Shown piece after piece: positions 1 through 8,572 of a stretch of 64,000 nt of DNA. Both the position numbers and the translations under genes were made by a program. Source of the DNA: Nocardioides potassii (GTDB lineage: Bacteria; Actinomycetota; Actinomycetes; Propionibacteriales; Nocardioidaceae); NCBI RefSeq assembly GCF_021648885.1, contig NZ_JAKJHZ010000006.1:124001-188000 (forward strand), read 5' to 3'. Positions within the stretch are counted from its first letter, which is position 1; every line of letters begins with the position of its first letter. Under the pieces are notes generated by a model that saw only the letters and a program-made list of their open reading frames with translations, ran no database searches and was not told the DNA's origin.

Positions 1-658
1 AGACACCGATCAGGCAGTCCAGCATCGGAACGTCGAGCCGTACGGACGCTCCGCTGTCGCGGACCCGGGGCAGCATCGCGGCGATGGTGTAGGCGGCGTA
101 GAGGCCTGCGGTGAAGTCACCGACCGGGACTCCCGACTTGACGGGGTTGCCGTCCGGCTCGCCGGTGACGCTCATCAGGCCGGACATCCCCTGGATCACG
201 ACGTCGTAGGCGCCGTCGTTGACGTAGGGGCTGGTCAGTCCGTAGCCCGAGATCGAGGCGTAGACGAGGCCGCGATGGTCCGCCGAGACCTCGTCGTAGC
301 CGAGGCCGAGCCGGTCCAGCACGCCCGGCCGGTAGTTCTCCACCACGACGTCGGCCGCTGCGACGAGCGCCCGCACGTCCGCCAGCTGCGATGGGTCCTT
401 GAGGTCAGCGGTGATGCTGCGCTTGTTGCGGTTGACCGAGGCGAAGTTGTGGCTGAACTCCGCACCGTCCCGGTCGCGCGCGATCGGTGGCCACGCGCGC
501 ATCTGGTCACCCGTCGGCGGCTCGACCTTGACGACGTCCGCGCCGAGGTCGGCCAGCAGCATCCCGGCGAAGGGCCCGGCGGCCACGTGGGTGAGCTCGA
601 CGACGCGGACGCCGTCCAACGGCAGACGTGTCGGGGCGGCGGCACCGTCAGGACGCAC
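1..658 (-). CDS. CaiB/BaiF family CoA-transferase (partial, C-terminus outside window)
   Basis: Class III CoA-transferases move CoA between carboxylic acids in the cytoplasm. About 219 codons are visible, running off the left edge. The N-terminus shows the family signature (VVELTHVAAGPFAGMLLADL, then GADVVKVEPP), a VNRNKRSI segment and VVENYRPGVLDRLGLG. RLDVPMLD near the edge probably carries the catalytic Asp. The start chosen is GTG at 658, overlapping the end of the upstream monooxygenase gene by 11 nt, so it looks like the last visible gene of the operon that begins at 9916. Coupling to flavin monooxygenases and an importer suggests CoA activation of a carboxylic acid released by the pathway; the acid cannot be named. 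The family call is firm. Confidence 0.9.
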   Translation of the reverse strand, partial: MRPDGAAAPTRLPLDGVRVVELTHVAAGPFAGMLLADLGADVVKVEPPTGDQMRAWPPIARDRDGAEFSHNFASVNRNKRSITADLKDPSQLADVRALVAAADVVVENYRPGVLDRLGLGYDEVSADHRGLVYASISGYGLTSPYVNDGAYDVVIQGMSGLMSVTGEPDGNPVKSGVPVGDFTAGLYAAYTIAAMLPRVRDSGASVRLDVPMLDCLIGV

Positions 659-1784
659 GGGCGGTCCCCGCGCGGTGGGCGAGCTCCTGGCGCACGAGCG
701 GCAGCAGGTCGCGGCCGTAGTCGATCGCGTCCTGCAGGGGGTCGTACCCGCGGATCAGCACGGTGTTCACCCCGATCTCGACGTAGTCGAGGATCGCGGC
801 CGCGACCGTCTCGGGCGACCCGACGAGCGCGGTCGAGTTCCCGCCCCCGCCGACGGCGGTGGTCGTGGGCGTCCAGAGGCAACGGTCGTGCACGTCGCCC
901 TTCTCGGCCACGGCGAGCAGGCGCTGCGACCCGGCGTTCTGGGGGCCCTGCCCCTGCTGCGGGTGGATCCGCCCGACCTTCTCCTTGAAGGCCGCGCCGA
1001 CGGCGCCGTTGATCGTGGCGAGAATGCCGTGGGCCCGCTCCCACGCCTCCTCGTCGGTGCGGCCCAGGATCGGGCGGAACGAGACCGAGGTGCGCGGCGG
1101 CGTGGTCCGCCCCGCGGACTCCGCTTCGCGGGCGACCGTCGCGATCTGCTCGCCGGTCTCTGCGAGCGGCTCGCCCCACAGCATGTAGGTGTCGGCGTGC
1201 TTCGCCCCGACCGCGTACGCCGCCGTCGAGCTGCCTCCGAAGAACAGCTCGAGGTGGCGGTCCTGGTAGGGGTGGACCTGCGGGTCGAAGCCCTCGAAGC
1301 GGTAGTAGCTCCCCTCGAAGTCCCGCGGCCCTCGGGTGTCCCACGACTGCCGCAGGACCTGCAGGTACTCGTCGGTGCGGGCGTAGCGCTCGTCGTGGGG
1401 CAGGTAGTCGCCCTCGCGCCGCTGCTCGGTGTCGTTGCCGCCGGTCACGATGTTGAGCGCGACGCGGCCCTTCGAGAAGTGGTCCAGTGTGGTGAAGGTC
1501 CGCGAGGCGAGGGTCGGGTGCACGACACCGGGGCGGTGCGCGACGAGCAGGCCGAGGCGCTCGGTGTGTGCTGCGGCGAAGGCAGCCACCTGGGTGCCCT
1601 CGGACCAGCCGGAGCCGTAGCCGATGAGCACGCGGTCGAAGCCACCGTCCTCGTGGGCCCTCGCGAAGCGGGCGGTGTAGTCGGGGTCGACGACGGGCCC
1701 GGTCGAGGGGCGGATCTCGGAGGCGTCGGCGGTGCCGATCATGCCGAGGATCTCGACGGAGTCGTAGGGGGCGGGGACGGTCAT
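648..1784 (-). CDS. LLM class flavin-dependent oxidoreductase (SsuD-like), copy 1
   Basis: A 378-residue bacterial-luciferase-type monooxygenase of the alkanesulfonate monooxygenase branch, expected to use FMNH2 from a separate reductase and O2 to cleave a C-S or similar bond. Visible family features are GFDRVLIGYGSGW, the TERLGLLVAHRPG strand, a GRVALNIVTGG segment and NSTALVG near the C-terminus. It is clearly paralogous to the gene at 1818-2945, sharing the spaced blocks GSQRLL, KGDVHD and LIRG(Y/F)DPL. The ATG start is preceded by AGAAGGA at good spacing. No flavin reductase is encoded in the window, so its partner must lie elsewhere. Substrate unknown. Confidence 0.9.
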   Translation of the reverse strand: MTVPAPYDSVEILGMIGTADASEIRPSTGPVVDPDYTARFARAHEDGGFDRVLIGYGSGWSEGTQVAAFAAAHTERLGLLVAHRPGVVHPTLASRTFTTLDHFSKGRVALNIVTGGNDTEQRREGDYLPHDERYARTDEYLQVLRQSWDTRGPRDFEGSYYRFEGFDPQVHPYQDRHLELFFGGSSTAAYAVGAKHADTYMLWGEPLAETGEQIATVAREAESAGRTTPPRTSVSFRPILGRTDEEAWERAHGILATINGAVGAAFKEKVGRIHPQQGQGPQNAGSQRLLAVAEKGDVHDRCLWTPTTTAVGGGGNSTALVGSPETVAAAILDYVEIGVNTVLIRGYDPLQDAIDYGRDLLPLVRQELAHRAGTARAS

Positions 1785-1817
1785 GGTCGTTCCTTCTCTC
1801 GGGAGGTGGTCTGCGGC

Positions 1818-2945
1818 TCAGGCGGTGGCCAGCGCGAGGCGCTGCTCCGCGCCGCGGCGGACCAGCTCGATGACGGGGGCGTAGGAGGTGGCGTCGGCCA
1901 GCGGGTCGAACCCGCGGATGAGCAGCGTCGTGACGCCGAGGGCGACGTAGTCGAGCAGCGCGTCTGCCACCTGCTCGTGCGTGCCGACGAGCGCCGTGGA
2001 GTTGCCGGTGGCACCGGTGACCTTGGCCAGGGCGGTCCAGAGCCGCTTGTCGTGGACGTCGCCCTTGTCGGCCGCCTCGAGCAGCCGCTGCGAGCCGACG
2101 GCGTTGCTCCCGTCGAGGCCGAACGTGCGCCGGGTGGTGCCCCACCGCTCGCGCGTTGCGTCCAGGATGGCCTCGGCGCGTGCCCAGGCCGCCTCCTCGG
2201 TGTCGGCCACGATCGGCCGCAGGCTCACGCTGAAGCGGGGGTCGCGGCCGTACGGCGCCGCAGCGGCCCGGACCTGCTCGATCCGCTCGCGGATGCCGTC
2301 GAGCGGCTCCCCCCAGAAGGCGTAGGCGTCCGCGTGCTTGCCACCCACCCGGATGGCGTCCTCGGAGGCGCCCCCGAAGTAGATCGGGATGCCCCCGGGT
2401 GTCGGACGTACGGCCGACCACGCCCCACGCACGCGGTAGAACTCCCCGTCGTGGTCGAACGGTTCGCTCGACTCCCACTCACGGCGGAGCACCGTCAGGA
2501 AGTCGTCGGTCCGGCGGTAGCGGGTGGTCTTGTCGGAGAAGTCCCCGTCCCGGGCCTGGTCGACGTCGTCGCCACCGGTGATGACGTGCATCGCGACGCG
2601 GCCCGGGTGGAAGGCGTCGAGGGTGGCGTAGGCGCGAGCGGCCAACGTCGGGGCCAGGAAACCCGGGCGGTGTGCCAGCAGGACGCCGAGCCGCTCGGTC
2701 GACTGCAGCACGTGGGAGGCCACCAGGAAGCCGTCGGGCGTGGCCGAGGAGTGGGCGATGAGGACACGGTCGAAGCCCGCGTCCTCGTGCGCCCGCGCCA
2801 GCCGGGCGGCGTACTCGGGGTTGACCGTCGGTCCCACCGGCACGCCGGCCTCGGTCTGGGCCGAGATCCCGTCGACGCGGTTGTGCTCCGACGGGGCGTT
2901 GCTGGTCTCCTGCGTGGCGGTGATGCCGATGAGCTCGATGGTCAT
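1818..2945 (-). CDS. LLM class flavin-dependent oxidoreductase (SsuD-like), copy 2
   Basis: A 375-residue luciferase-fold monooxygenase, tandem paralogue of the downstream gene (33-nt gap). It shares AHEDAGFDRVLI, TERLGVLLAHRPGF, GRVAMHVITGG, GSQRLLEAADKGDVHDKRLW and GNSTALVG. The open frame extends further upstream, but ATG 2945 is the real start: AGGAG lies just before it and the start shares one base with the stop of the ATPase gene (TGATG). Two diverged copies in one operon suggest two related substrates or a two-step oxidation, as in other sulfur or amine degradation clusters; that is inference. Confidence 0.9.
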   Translation of the reverse strand: MTIELIGITATQETSNAPSEHNRVDGISAQTEAGVPVGPTVNPEYAARLARAHEDAGFDRVLIAHSSATPDGFLVASHVLQSTERLGVLLAHRPGFLAPTLAARAYATLDAFHPGRVAMHVITGGDDVDQARDGDFSDKTTRYRRTDDFLTVLRREWESSEPFDHDGEFYRVRGAWSAVRPTPGGIPIYFGGASEDAIRVGGKHADAYAFWGEPLDGIRERIEQVRAAAAPYGRDPRFSVSLRPIVADTEEAAWARAEAILDATRERWGTTRRTFGLDGSNAVGSQRLLEAADKGDVHDKRLWTALAKVTGATGNSTALVGTHEQVADALLDYVALGVTTLLIRGFDPLADATSYAPVIELVRRGAEQRLALATA

Positions 2946-4000
2946 CAGGACTCCTTCGTGGTGGTCAGGTGGGTCCGCCACTCGCCTGCGACGTGGCAGG
3001 CCGCCTCGCGGTCGCCGGGCAGGGTGACGGGGGCGGGCTGGTCCGCGCACGCGTCGTGCGCGAACCGGCAGCGAGGCGCGAACACGCAGACGCCGTGGCT
3101 CGGCCAGGCTCGGGCGTCCGGCTGGGGGCGGAGCTGCTCGGGGCGGAGCCGGTCGACGTGCGCCACGCTCGGGGCGGACGCCGTCAGGAGGCCGGTGTAG
3201 GGGTGGGCGGGTCGCTGGAGCACGTCCTGGATCGGCCCCTGCTCCACCACCCGGCTGCGGTAGAACACCGCCACGCGGTCCGCGATCCCGGCCAGCGAGC
3301 TCAGGTCGTGAGCAATGATCACCACAGCCAGCCCGAGCTCGCTGCGCAGCCGGTCGAGGAGGCTGAGCACCAGGTTCCGGTTGGACACGTCGAGCGCGGA
3401 CACGGGCTCGTCGCAGAACAGCAGCTTGGGGTGCGTCGAGATCGCCCGGGCGAGGGAGACCCGCTGTCGCTGCCCGCCGGAGAGCTGGCGTGGGCGACGG
3501 CCGAGCATCGACTCGGGCTCGAGCCCGACGAGGCGCAGCGACTCCGCCACCCGTACGTCGCGCTCGGCGCGGGACAGCGTGCCCGCGATGTCGAGCGGCT
3601 CGCGGACCAGCTCGGCCACCGTGAGGTCCGGGTCGAGGGAGCGCAACGGGTCCTGGAAGACCAGCTGCACCTGTCCCGATCGCCGGAACTCGCGGAGGGC
3701 TCGGCCCTTCAAGGAGCCCATGTCCTGGCCGTCGAGCTCGATGCGGCCGGCAGCCGGCCGGACCAGGCCGACCGTGGCGCGCGCGAGGGTGGTCTTGCCG
3801 GACCCGGTCTCACCGACGATCCCGACGATCTCACCGGGACGCACCTCCAGGCTGGCGGCGGTCAACGCTGCGCCGGTGCCGAGGTGCGTGCCCTTGCGGG
3901 GAGGTGCGTAGGAGACCGAGAGGTCGCTGACCCGCAGCACCGGCGCGACCTGCGTGTGCTCGGGGCCCGACACCTCGGGCCGTTCGCGAGTGGCGGTCAT
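2945..4000 (-). CDS. ABC transporter ATP-binding protein, DppF/OppF type
   Basis: A 351-residue peptide/opine/nickel-type importer ATPase. It has Walker [12 protein letters not shown], the Q-loop [15 protein letters not shown], signature [15 protein letters not shown] and Walker [13 protein letters not shown]. The C-terminal oligopeptide extension carries the cysteine-containing [14 protein letters not shown] motif typical of the family, which can bind an Fe-S cluster in some members. The start is ATG 4000, overlapping the preceding ATPase stop by 4 nt (ATGA). It pairs with the 3997-4998 ATPase to form the heterodimeric motor beneath the two permeases. The frame upstream of 4000 is only the shadow of the neighbour. 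Confidence 0.95.
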   Translation of the reverse strand: MTATRERPEVSGPEHTQVAPVLRVSDLSVSYAPPRKGTHLGTGAALTAASLEVRPGEIVGIVGETGSGKTTLARATVGLVRPAAGRIELDGQDMGSLKGRALREFRRSGQVQLVFQDPLRSLDPDLTVAELVREPLDIAGTLSRAERDVRVAESLRLVGLEPESMLGRRPRQLSGGQRQRVSLARAISTHPKLLFCDEPVSALDVSNRNLVLSLLDRLRSELGLAVVIIAHDLSSLAGIADRVAVFYRSRVVEQGPIQDVLQRPAHPYTGLLTASAPSVAHVDRLRPEQLRPQPDARAWPSHGVCVFAPRCRFAHDACADQPAPVTLPGDREAACHVAGEWRTHLTTTKES

Positions 4001-4998
4001 GCGAGGGCTCCTTCCAGGGCGTCGAGGCGGGCACAGCGAGCGGCGCGCCCCCCTCCCAGGTCGGCCAGGGGCACCGGGCCCGAGGTGCAGGCAGAGGTGG
4101 CGAAGCGGCACCGCGGAGCGAACCGGCAGCCCGGCATGTCCTCGCCGACGGACGGCGGCTGGCCGGGGATGACCTCGAGCGCGCGCCGTTCCCAGGTCCC
4201 GATCGTGGCGACCCCCATGAGGGCCTGCGTGTAGGGGTGTCGGGGACGGGCGAGCACCTCCTCGGTGGTGCCGCTCTCGACGATCTCGCCGGCGTACATC
4301 ACCAGGATCCGCTCGCAGGTCTCCGCGACGACAGCGAGGTCGTGGGTGACGAGGAGCAGTGCGAGGCCGTGGGTCTCCCGCAGGCGTCCGAGCAGGTCGA
4401 GGATCTCGGCCTGGATGACCACGTCCAGCGCGGTCGTGGCCTCGTCGGCGATCAACAGCTCGGGCTCGCACGACACCGAGATCGCGATGAGCACCCGCTG
4501 CTGCATCCCGCCCGACAGCTCGTGCGGATACCGGTGGAACACGCCTTCAGGGTCGTGCAGGCCGACCTCGGTGAAGAGCTCGACCGCGCGGCGGTGGGCG
4601 TCGGCGCGGGAGAGCCCCCGCTTGACGCGGAGCTGCTCCGCGAGCTGGTGGCCGACGGTGAGCGAGGGGTTGAGGTAGGACGCAGAGTCCTGGAACACCG
4701 CGCCGAGCCGGGTGCCTCGTACCTCGTTCCACGTACGCCGGGTGGCTCCCGTCAGCTCGGTGCCGCCGAGCACGATGCGGCCGTGGTCCACCTCGCCGGT
4801 CGCCGGCAGCAGGCCGAGCACGGAGCGGCAGGTCAGCGTCTTGCCGCTGCCCGACTCGCCCACCAGCCCGACGGACTCGCCGCGGCCGATCGAGAACGAG
4901 ACGTCGTGGACGGCCACCAGGTGGTCGCCCACCGAGACCCGCAGGTCGGTGACCTCCAGGACCGGACTGAGGACTGGACCGGGTACGGAGTCAGGCAC
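3997..4998 (-). CDS. ABC transporter ATP-binding protein, DppD/OppD type
   Basis: A 333-residue ATPase of the dipeptide/oligopeptide importer family. It shows Walker A GESGSGKTLTC, signature LSGGMQQRVLIAI, Walker B LLIADEATTALDV and a C-terminal oligo/dipeptide domain with [14 protein letters not shown]. The GTG start at 4998 overlaps the permease stop by 8 nt. Cytoplasmic; it energises uptake through the permeases encoded immediately upstream. The substrate cannot be read from the ATPase and is inferred from the surrounding monooxygenases to be a small organosulfur or organonitrogen compound, not necessarily a peptide. Confidence 0.95.
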   Translation of the reverse strand: MPDSVPGPVLSPVLEVTDLRVSVGDHLVAVHDVSFSIGRGESVGLVGESGSGKTLTCRSVLGLLPATGEVDHGRIVLGGTELTGATRRTWNEVRGTRLGAVFQDSASYLNPSLTVGHQLAEQLRVKRGLSRADAHRRAVELFTEVGLHDPEGVFHRYPHELSGGMQQRVLIAISVSCEPELLIADEATTALDVVIQAEILDLLGRLRETHGLALLLVTHDLAVVAETCERILVMYAGEIVESGTTEEVLARPRHPYTQALMGVATIGTWERRALEVIPGQPPSVGEDMPGCRFAPRCRFATSACTSGPVPLADLGGGRAARCARLDALEGALA

Positions 4999-5872
4999 GA
5001 GCGGCCTCCTTCTGCTCAGGGCGGACGGTCACGCGCCGCGGCGACCTGCGTCGCGAGGGGTCGCCCGCCGCCTCGCGGACGGCGTCGGCGAGGAGGTTGA
5101 GGGACCCGACGGTGGCCATCATCAGGAGGCCCGGGAAGACGGGCGCCCACGGCTGCTGCGCCAGGTAGTCGAGGTCAGAGGCGAGCATGCCGCCCCAGGT
5201 CGGCGCCGGCGGGGACACCCCGAGGCCGAGGAACGACAGGGACGCGACGACGAGGAGCGCCGCACCGGTCGCCTGGGCGGAGGTCACTGCCACGTTGGGC
5301 AGCACCTTGCTCCAGATGTGGCGGCGCAGCGTCCACCACTCGGTGGCGCCCATCAGCTCGGCGGCCTCGACGTACTGCTGACGGCGCAGTCCGAGTGCTG
5401 CTGCGCGGGTGACGCGGAAGAAGATCGGGCTGATGAGCACACCGATCGCGAACATGGCCTGCTGCAGGCCGTTGCCGAGCGTGCCGGCGACCGCGATCGC
5501 GAAGACGGTGAAGGGCAGGATGACGAGGGTGTCGCTGATCCGCAGGGTCATCCACTCCAGGCGCGGGCCGAGCCATGCGGACGCGAGGCCCGAGGGCACA
5601 CCGAGCACGCCGCCGATGAGCACGGCCTCGAACGCGCCGATCACCGAGAGCCGGGTGCCGGCCATGAGCCGGCTCAGCACGTCACGTCCGACGTAGTCGG
5701 TCCCGAGCCAGTGGGCCGCGGAGGGGCCTTCCAGGACGTGGTCGGTGTACTGCCGGAGGGGGTCGTGGGGCGCGAGCGCTCCACCGACGAGGGTGAGGAA
5801 GGCGATGACGGCGAGCACGACCAGCGCGAAGCGGGCCGAGGGAACCCGCCAGAGGTTCCTGATGATGGTCAT
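4991..5872 (-). CDS. ABC transporter permease, DppC type
   Basis: A 293-residue inner-membrane permease. The N-terminal membrane segment ARFALVVLAVIAFLTLVGG is followed by the DppC-type periplasmic stretch (PHDPLRQYTDHVL, then HWLGTDYVGRDVLSRLM), four to five further hydrophobic helices and the EAAELMGATEWWTLRRHIW coupling loop that contacts the ATPase. The ATG start at 5872 overlaps the DppB-type stop by 4 nt. The family is certain from the HWLGTDxxGRD motif and gene order; the transported solute is not. Confidence 0.94.
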   Translation of the reverse strand: MTIIRNLWRVPSARFALVVLAVIAFLTLVGGALAPHDPLRQYTDHVLEGPSAAHWLGTDYVGRDVLSRLMAGTRLSVIGAFEAVLIGGVLGVPSGLASAWLGPRLEWMTLRISDTLVILPFTVFAIAVAGTLGNGLQQAMFAIGVLISPIFFRVTRAAALGLRRQQYVEAAELMGATEWWTLRRHIWSKVLPNVAVTSAQATGAALLVVASLSFLGLGVSPPAPTWGGMLASDLDYLAQQPWAPVFPGLLMMATVGSLNLLADAVREAAGDPSRRRSPRRVTVRPEQKEAARA

Positions 5873-6936
5873 CGAGGGCCCCCCTGCCGGCGGGTCGTCG
5901 GGTCGAGCGCCCTCTGCAGGACGTTGACGACGGCACTGGCGATCACCACGACGACGGCGGTGACGAGGAGGGTGCCGAGGACGACCGGTACGTCGCCGCG
6001 CTCGGCGGACTGCAGCGCCAGCTGGGCGACACCCGGCAGCCCGAAGAGTCGCTCGGTGATGACGGCCCCACCGACGATGAGCGGGATCGCGAGTCCGATC
6101 ACCGCGAGCGTCGGAGCGGCTGCGTTGCGCAGGACGTGGCCGAACAGCACCCGCGACCGGCCGTAGCCACGCATCTCGGCGCCGATCGCGTAGTTCTCCG
6201 TCAGCGCGGTGACCATCGAGGTGCGCAGCTGACGGGCGATCGACGCGGCGACGTCGAGGCTCAGCGCGAGCGAGGGCAGGATCGAGAACCTCAGCCACTG
6301 CGCGGGGTCCTGCTCGATCGGCACGTAGCCGCCGGCGGGCAGCAGCTGCAGCTTCACCGAGAAGATCACGATCAACGCCATGCCGATGACGAACGGAGGC
6401 AGGGTGGCGAGCACCGAGCACACCAGCGTCACCAGCCGGTCGACAGCGCCGCCGTTGCTCAGTGCGGCCGCGATGCCGGACCCGCCACCGATGAGGATGG
6501 CGAGCACCAGGGCCAGGGCTGCGATGGAGAGGTCGACCGGCAGCGCCTGCTTGATGCTGTCGGCGACCGGGATCGTGGTGAACCACGAGCGGCCGAGGTC
6601 GCCCTGGACGGCGTCGCCGACCCAGGCGACGTACTGCACGACCAGTGGCCGGTCGAGCCCGAACTCGTGGTTCATCCGGGCGATGTCCTCCGGCGTCGCG
6701 GTCTCGCCGAGCACGGCGGCGGCGGGGTTGCTGTCGCTCAGCGCTCCCAGGGCGAAGGTGATCACCGACGCGAGCAGGAGCACCGTGATGGTGACCGCCA
6801 GTGCGCCGGCGAGCGCGCGCAGCGCCGAGGTGACGCGGCCGGTCCGGCCTCGGGCTGGAGCGACGGACGCTGGAGCGGCCTGCGGCTCGATCTCCGGTGG
6901 GGACGTGCCTGCTTCGGGGGCGACGGTCAGGCTCAC
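5869..6936 (-). CDS. ABC transporter permease, DppB type
   Basis: A 355-residue permease. A cytoplasmic N-terminal tail of about 35 residues rich in Ala, Pro and Glu is followed by the first membrane helix (GALAVTITVLLLASVITFAL), a periplasmic region with MNHEFGLDRPLVVQYVAWVG and GDLGRSW, and the coupling motif NYAIGAEMRGYGRSRVLFGH. The start is GTG 6936, forming a GTGA overlap with the substrate-binding protein stop. The unusually long N-terminal tail could mean a slightly later start, but the 4-nt overlap favours this one. Confidence 0.93.
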   Translation of the reverse strand: MSLTVAPEAGTSPPEIEPQAAPASVAPARGRTGRVTSALRALAGALAVTITVLLLASVITFALGALSDSNPAAAVLGETATPEDIARMNHEFGLDRPLVVQYVAWVGDAVQGDLGRSWFTTIPVADSIKQALPVDLSIAALALVLAILIGGGSGIAAALSNGGAVDRLVTLVCSVLATLPPFVIGMALIVIFSVKLQLLPAGGYVPIEQDPAQWLRFSILPSLALSLDVAASIARQLRTSMVTALTENYAIGAEMRGYGRSRVLFGHVLRNAAAPTLAVIGLAIPLIVGGAVITERLFGLPGVAQLALQSAERGDVPVVLGTLLVTAVVVVIASAVVNVLQRALDPTTRRQGGPR

Positions 6937-8498
6937 GCGGTGACACCCTCGAAGCGACGGAGGCTGGGACGGGTCGGGAGCCCGCTCACGCCCTTGCGGG
7001 CGATGACGGCCGGCACGAGGGTGAGGAAGGTGTTGGGGAAGGTCGTGACGGCGATCTTCGTGGCCTCCTGGAGCAGCGCAGGGTAGGTCGGGTCGTCCGT
7101 CGGCGTCTTCTTGACCTTCTCCAGCTGGGCCTCGAGCTCCGGGCTGGTGGTGCGCGCGGGGTTCATCAGTCCCTCGGCGCCGAAGAGCACCTGGAAGGCC
7201 TGGACCGGGGACTCGCGCCCTGCGAAGCCGTCGTAGGTGAGCGCCTTGGAGTGCTCGAGGTAGACCAGCTGGGTGTGCTGGGTCGGCGGGATCGACTCGA
7301 TCTTCGCCTCGATCCCGACCTCCTTGAGCTGCGCCTGGATCAGCTCGACCGCGGCTTCGCTCTGGCCGCTGCTCGTGAAGACGGCCTTGACCGGCGAGGT
7401 GTGGCCGGCGTCCTTGAGGATCTTGCGCGACCGGTCCGGGTCGTAGGCGTAGATGCTGGCGAGCTCGGGGTTGTAGCCGACGTAGCCGGGCGGGAACGGC
7501 TGGTAGCTGACGTCGCCCACCCCGAACGCCGCGACCTCCTTGAGCTTCTCGCGGTCGATCGCGTACTTCATCGCCTCGACGACGGCCGGGTCGTCGAAGG
7601 GCGCCATGCTCGCGTTGACGTCGAGGACGCTCACGAACATCGTGCTGATGACCTGGACGTCGAGCCCGGCGTCCTTGGCCTGCTGGAGCTGCGCACCGCC
7701 CAGGCGGACCAGGTTGAACTGCCCGGACCGCGCGGCGGCCACGGCGGTCGACGGGTCGGGCTGGGGGTACAGCTCGAAGTTCTCGACCTTGATCTCGTCG
7801 GCCGCGGAGAAGTTCGGGTTCTTCTTCAACGTGGCGTGGTCGTTCTGCACGTACGCCGTGAGGGTGAACGGGCCCGAGCCTGCGGGCTGGGTGGCCAGCG
7901 AGTCGACGTCCTTCTCGAAGACGGCGGGGTTGACCACCATGCCGGTCTTGCCGGCGAAGAGGAGCGGGTACTGGTAGTCGACCTCGGTGAGCTCGATGAC
8001 GACGTCGAGGTCGCCGTCGGCCCTCACCGACTTGATGGTGGCCATCTGCGGAGCGATGAGGGAGCCGTCCTGGGTCCGACCGCGTTCGATCGACTTCGCC
8101 ACCGCCGTGGCGTCGAGCGGGCTCCCGTCGCTGAACTTCAGGCCCTCGTGGAGCGTGAAGGTCACGACCTTGCCCGAGTCGTCGTACGCCCACTTCTCGG
8201 CCAGCCAGGGCGTCGCGTTGCCCTGGTCGTCGAGGGCGGTGATCGCGTCGTAGGTGAGGGCGAGCATCTGGACGTCGGAGCCGGCGGAGGAGGTGACCGG
8301 GTCCCACGTGGTCGGCAGCTGCCACGCCCACTTGATGGTCCCGGTGCCGCCGGAGCCGGAGGAGCCGCCCGAGCCGAGGGTCGAGGTGCCGCCGCACGCC
8401 TCCAGCCCGAGGACGAGGCCGGCGGCGAGGCTGAGGCCGAGGAAGCCGCGTCGGGAGGGGGCGAAGGTGGGCGAGGGCGTGGTGCTGGCGCGCGTCAT
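6933..8498 (-). CDS. ABC transporter substrate-binding protein (family 5), Tat-exported lipoprotein
   Basis: A 521-residue family 5 solute-binding protein. The N-terminus carries a twin-arginine signal ([10 protein letters not shown]) that ends in a lipobox-like LEAC, so the mature protein should be folded before export and then lipid-anchored outside the membrane. The mature part begins with a Gly/Ser linker and contains family 5 features such as [20 protein letters not shown] and [11 protein letters not shown] 8498 is the start; the open frame continues upstream only as shadow. It captures the substrate for the permeases encoded next. Tat export of a family 5 SBP is less usual than Sec export. 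Confidence 0.94.
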   Translation of the reverse strand: MTRASTTPSPTFAPSRRGFLGLSLAAGLVLGLEACGGTSTLGSGGSSGSGGTGTIKWAWQLPTTWDPVTSSAGSDVQMLALTYDAITALDDQGNATPWLAEKWAYDDSGKVVTFTLHEGLKFSDGSPLDATAVAKSIERGRTQDGSLIAPQMATIKSVRADGDLDVVIELTEVDYQYPLLFAGKTGMVVNPAVFEKDVDSLATQPAGSGPFTLTAYVQNDHATLKKNPNFSAADEIKVENFELYPQPDPSTAVAAARSGQFNLVRLGGAQLQQAKDAGLDVQVISTMFVSVLDVNASMAPFDDPAVVEAMKYAIDREKLKEVAAFGVGDVSYQPFPPGYVGYNPELASIYAYDPDRSRKILKDAGHTSPVKAVFTSSGQSEAAVELIQAQLKEVGIEAKIESIPPTQHTQLVYLEHSKALTYDGFAGRESPVQAFQVLFGAEGLMNPARTTSPELEAQLEKVKKTPTDDPTYPALLQEATKIAVTTFPNTFLTLVPAVIARKGVSGLPTRPSLRRFEGVTA

Positions 8499-8572
8499 GG
8501 GAGGCGTGTGCCTTTCGGTTCGGGTCGTACGACGGGTGGGTGGGGGTGGTGGTGGGGCTGGCGCCGGCCGGG

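Noticed and set aside
399..3200. 933-codon plus-strand open frame over the monooxygenase genes
   Set aside because: Low-complexity composition and no domain; the three minus-strand genes beneath it have clear families.
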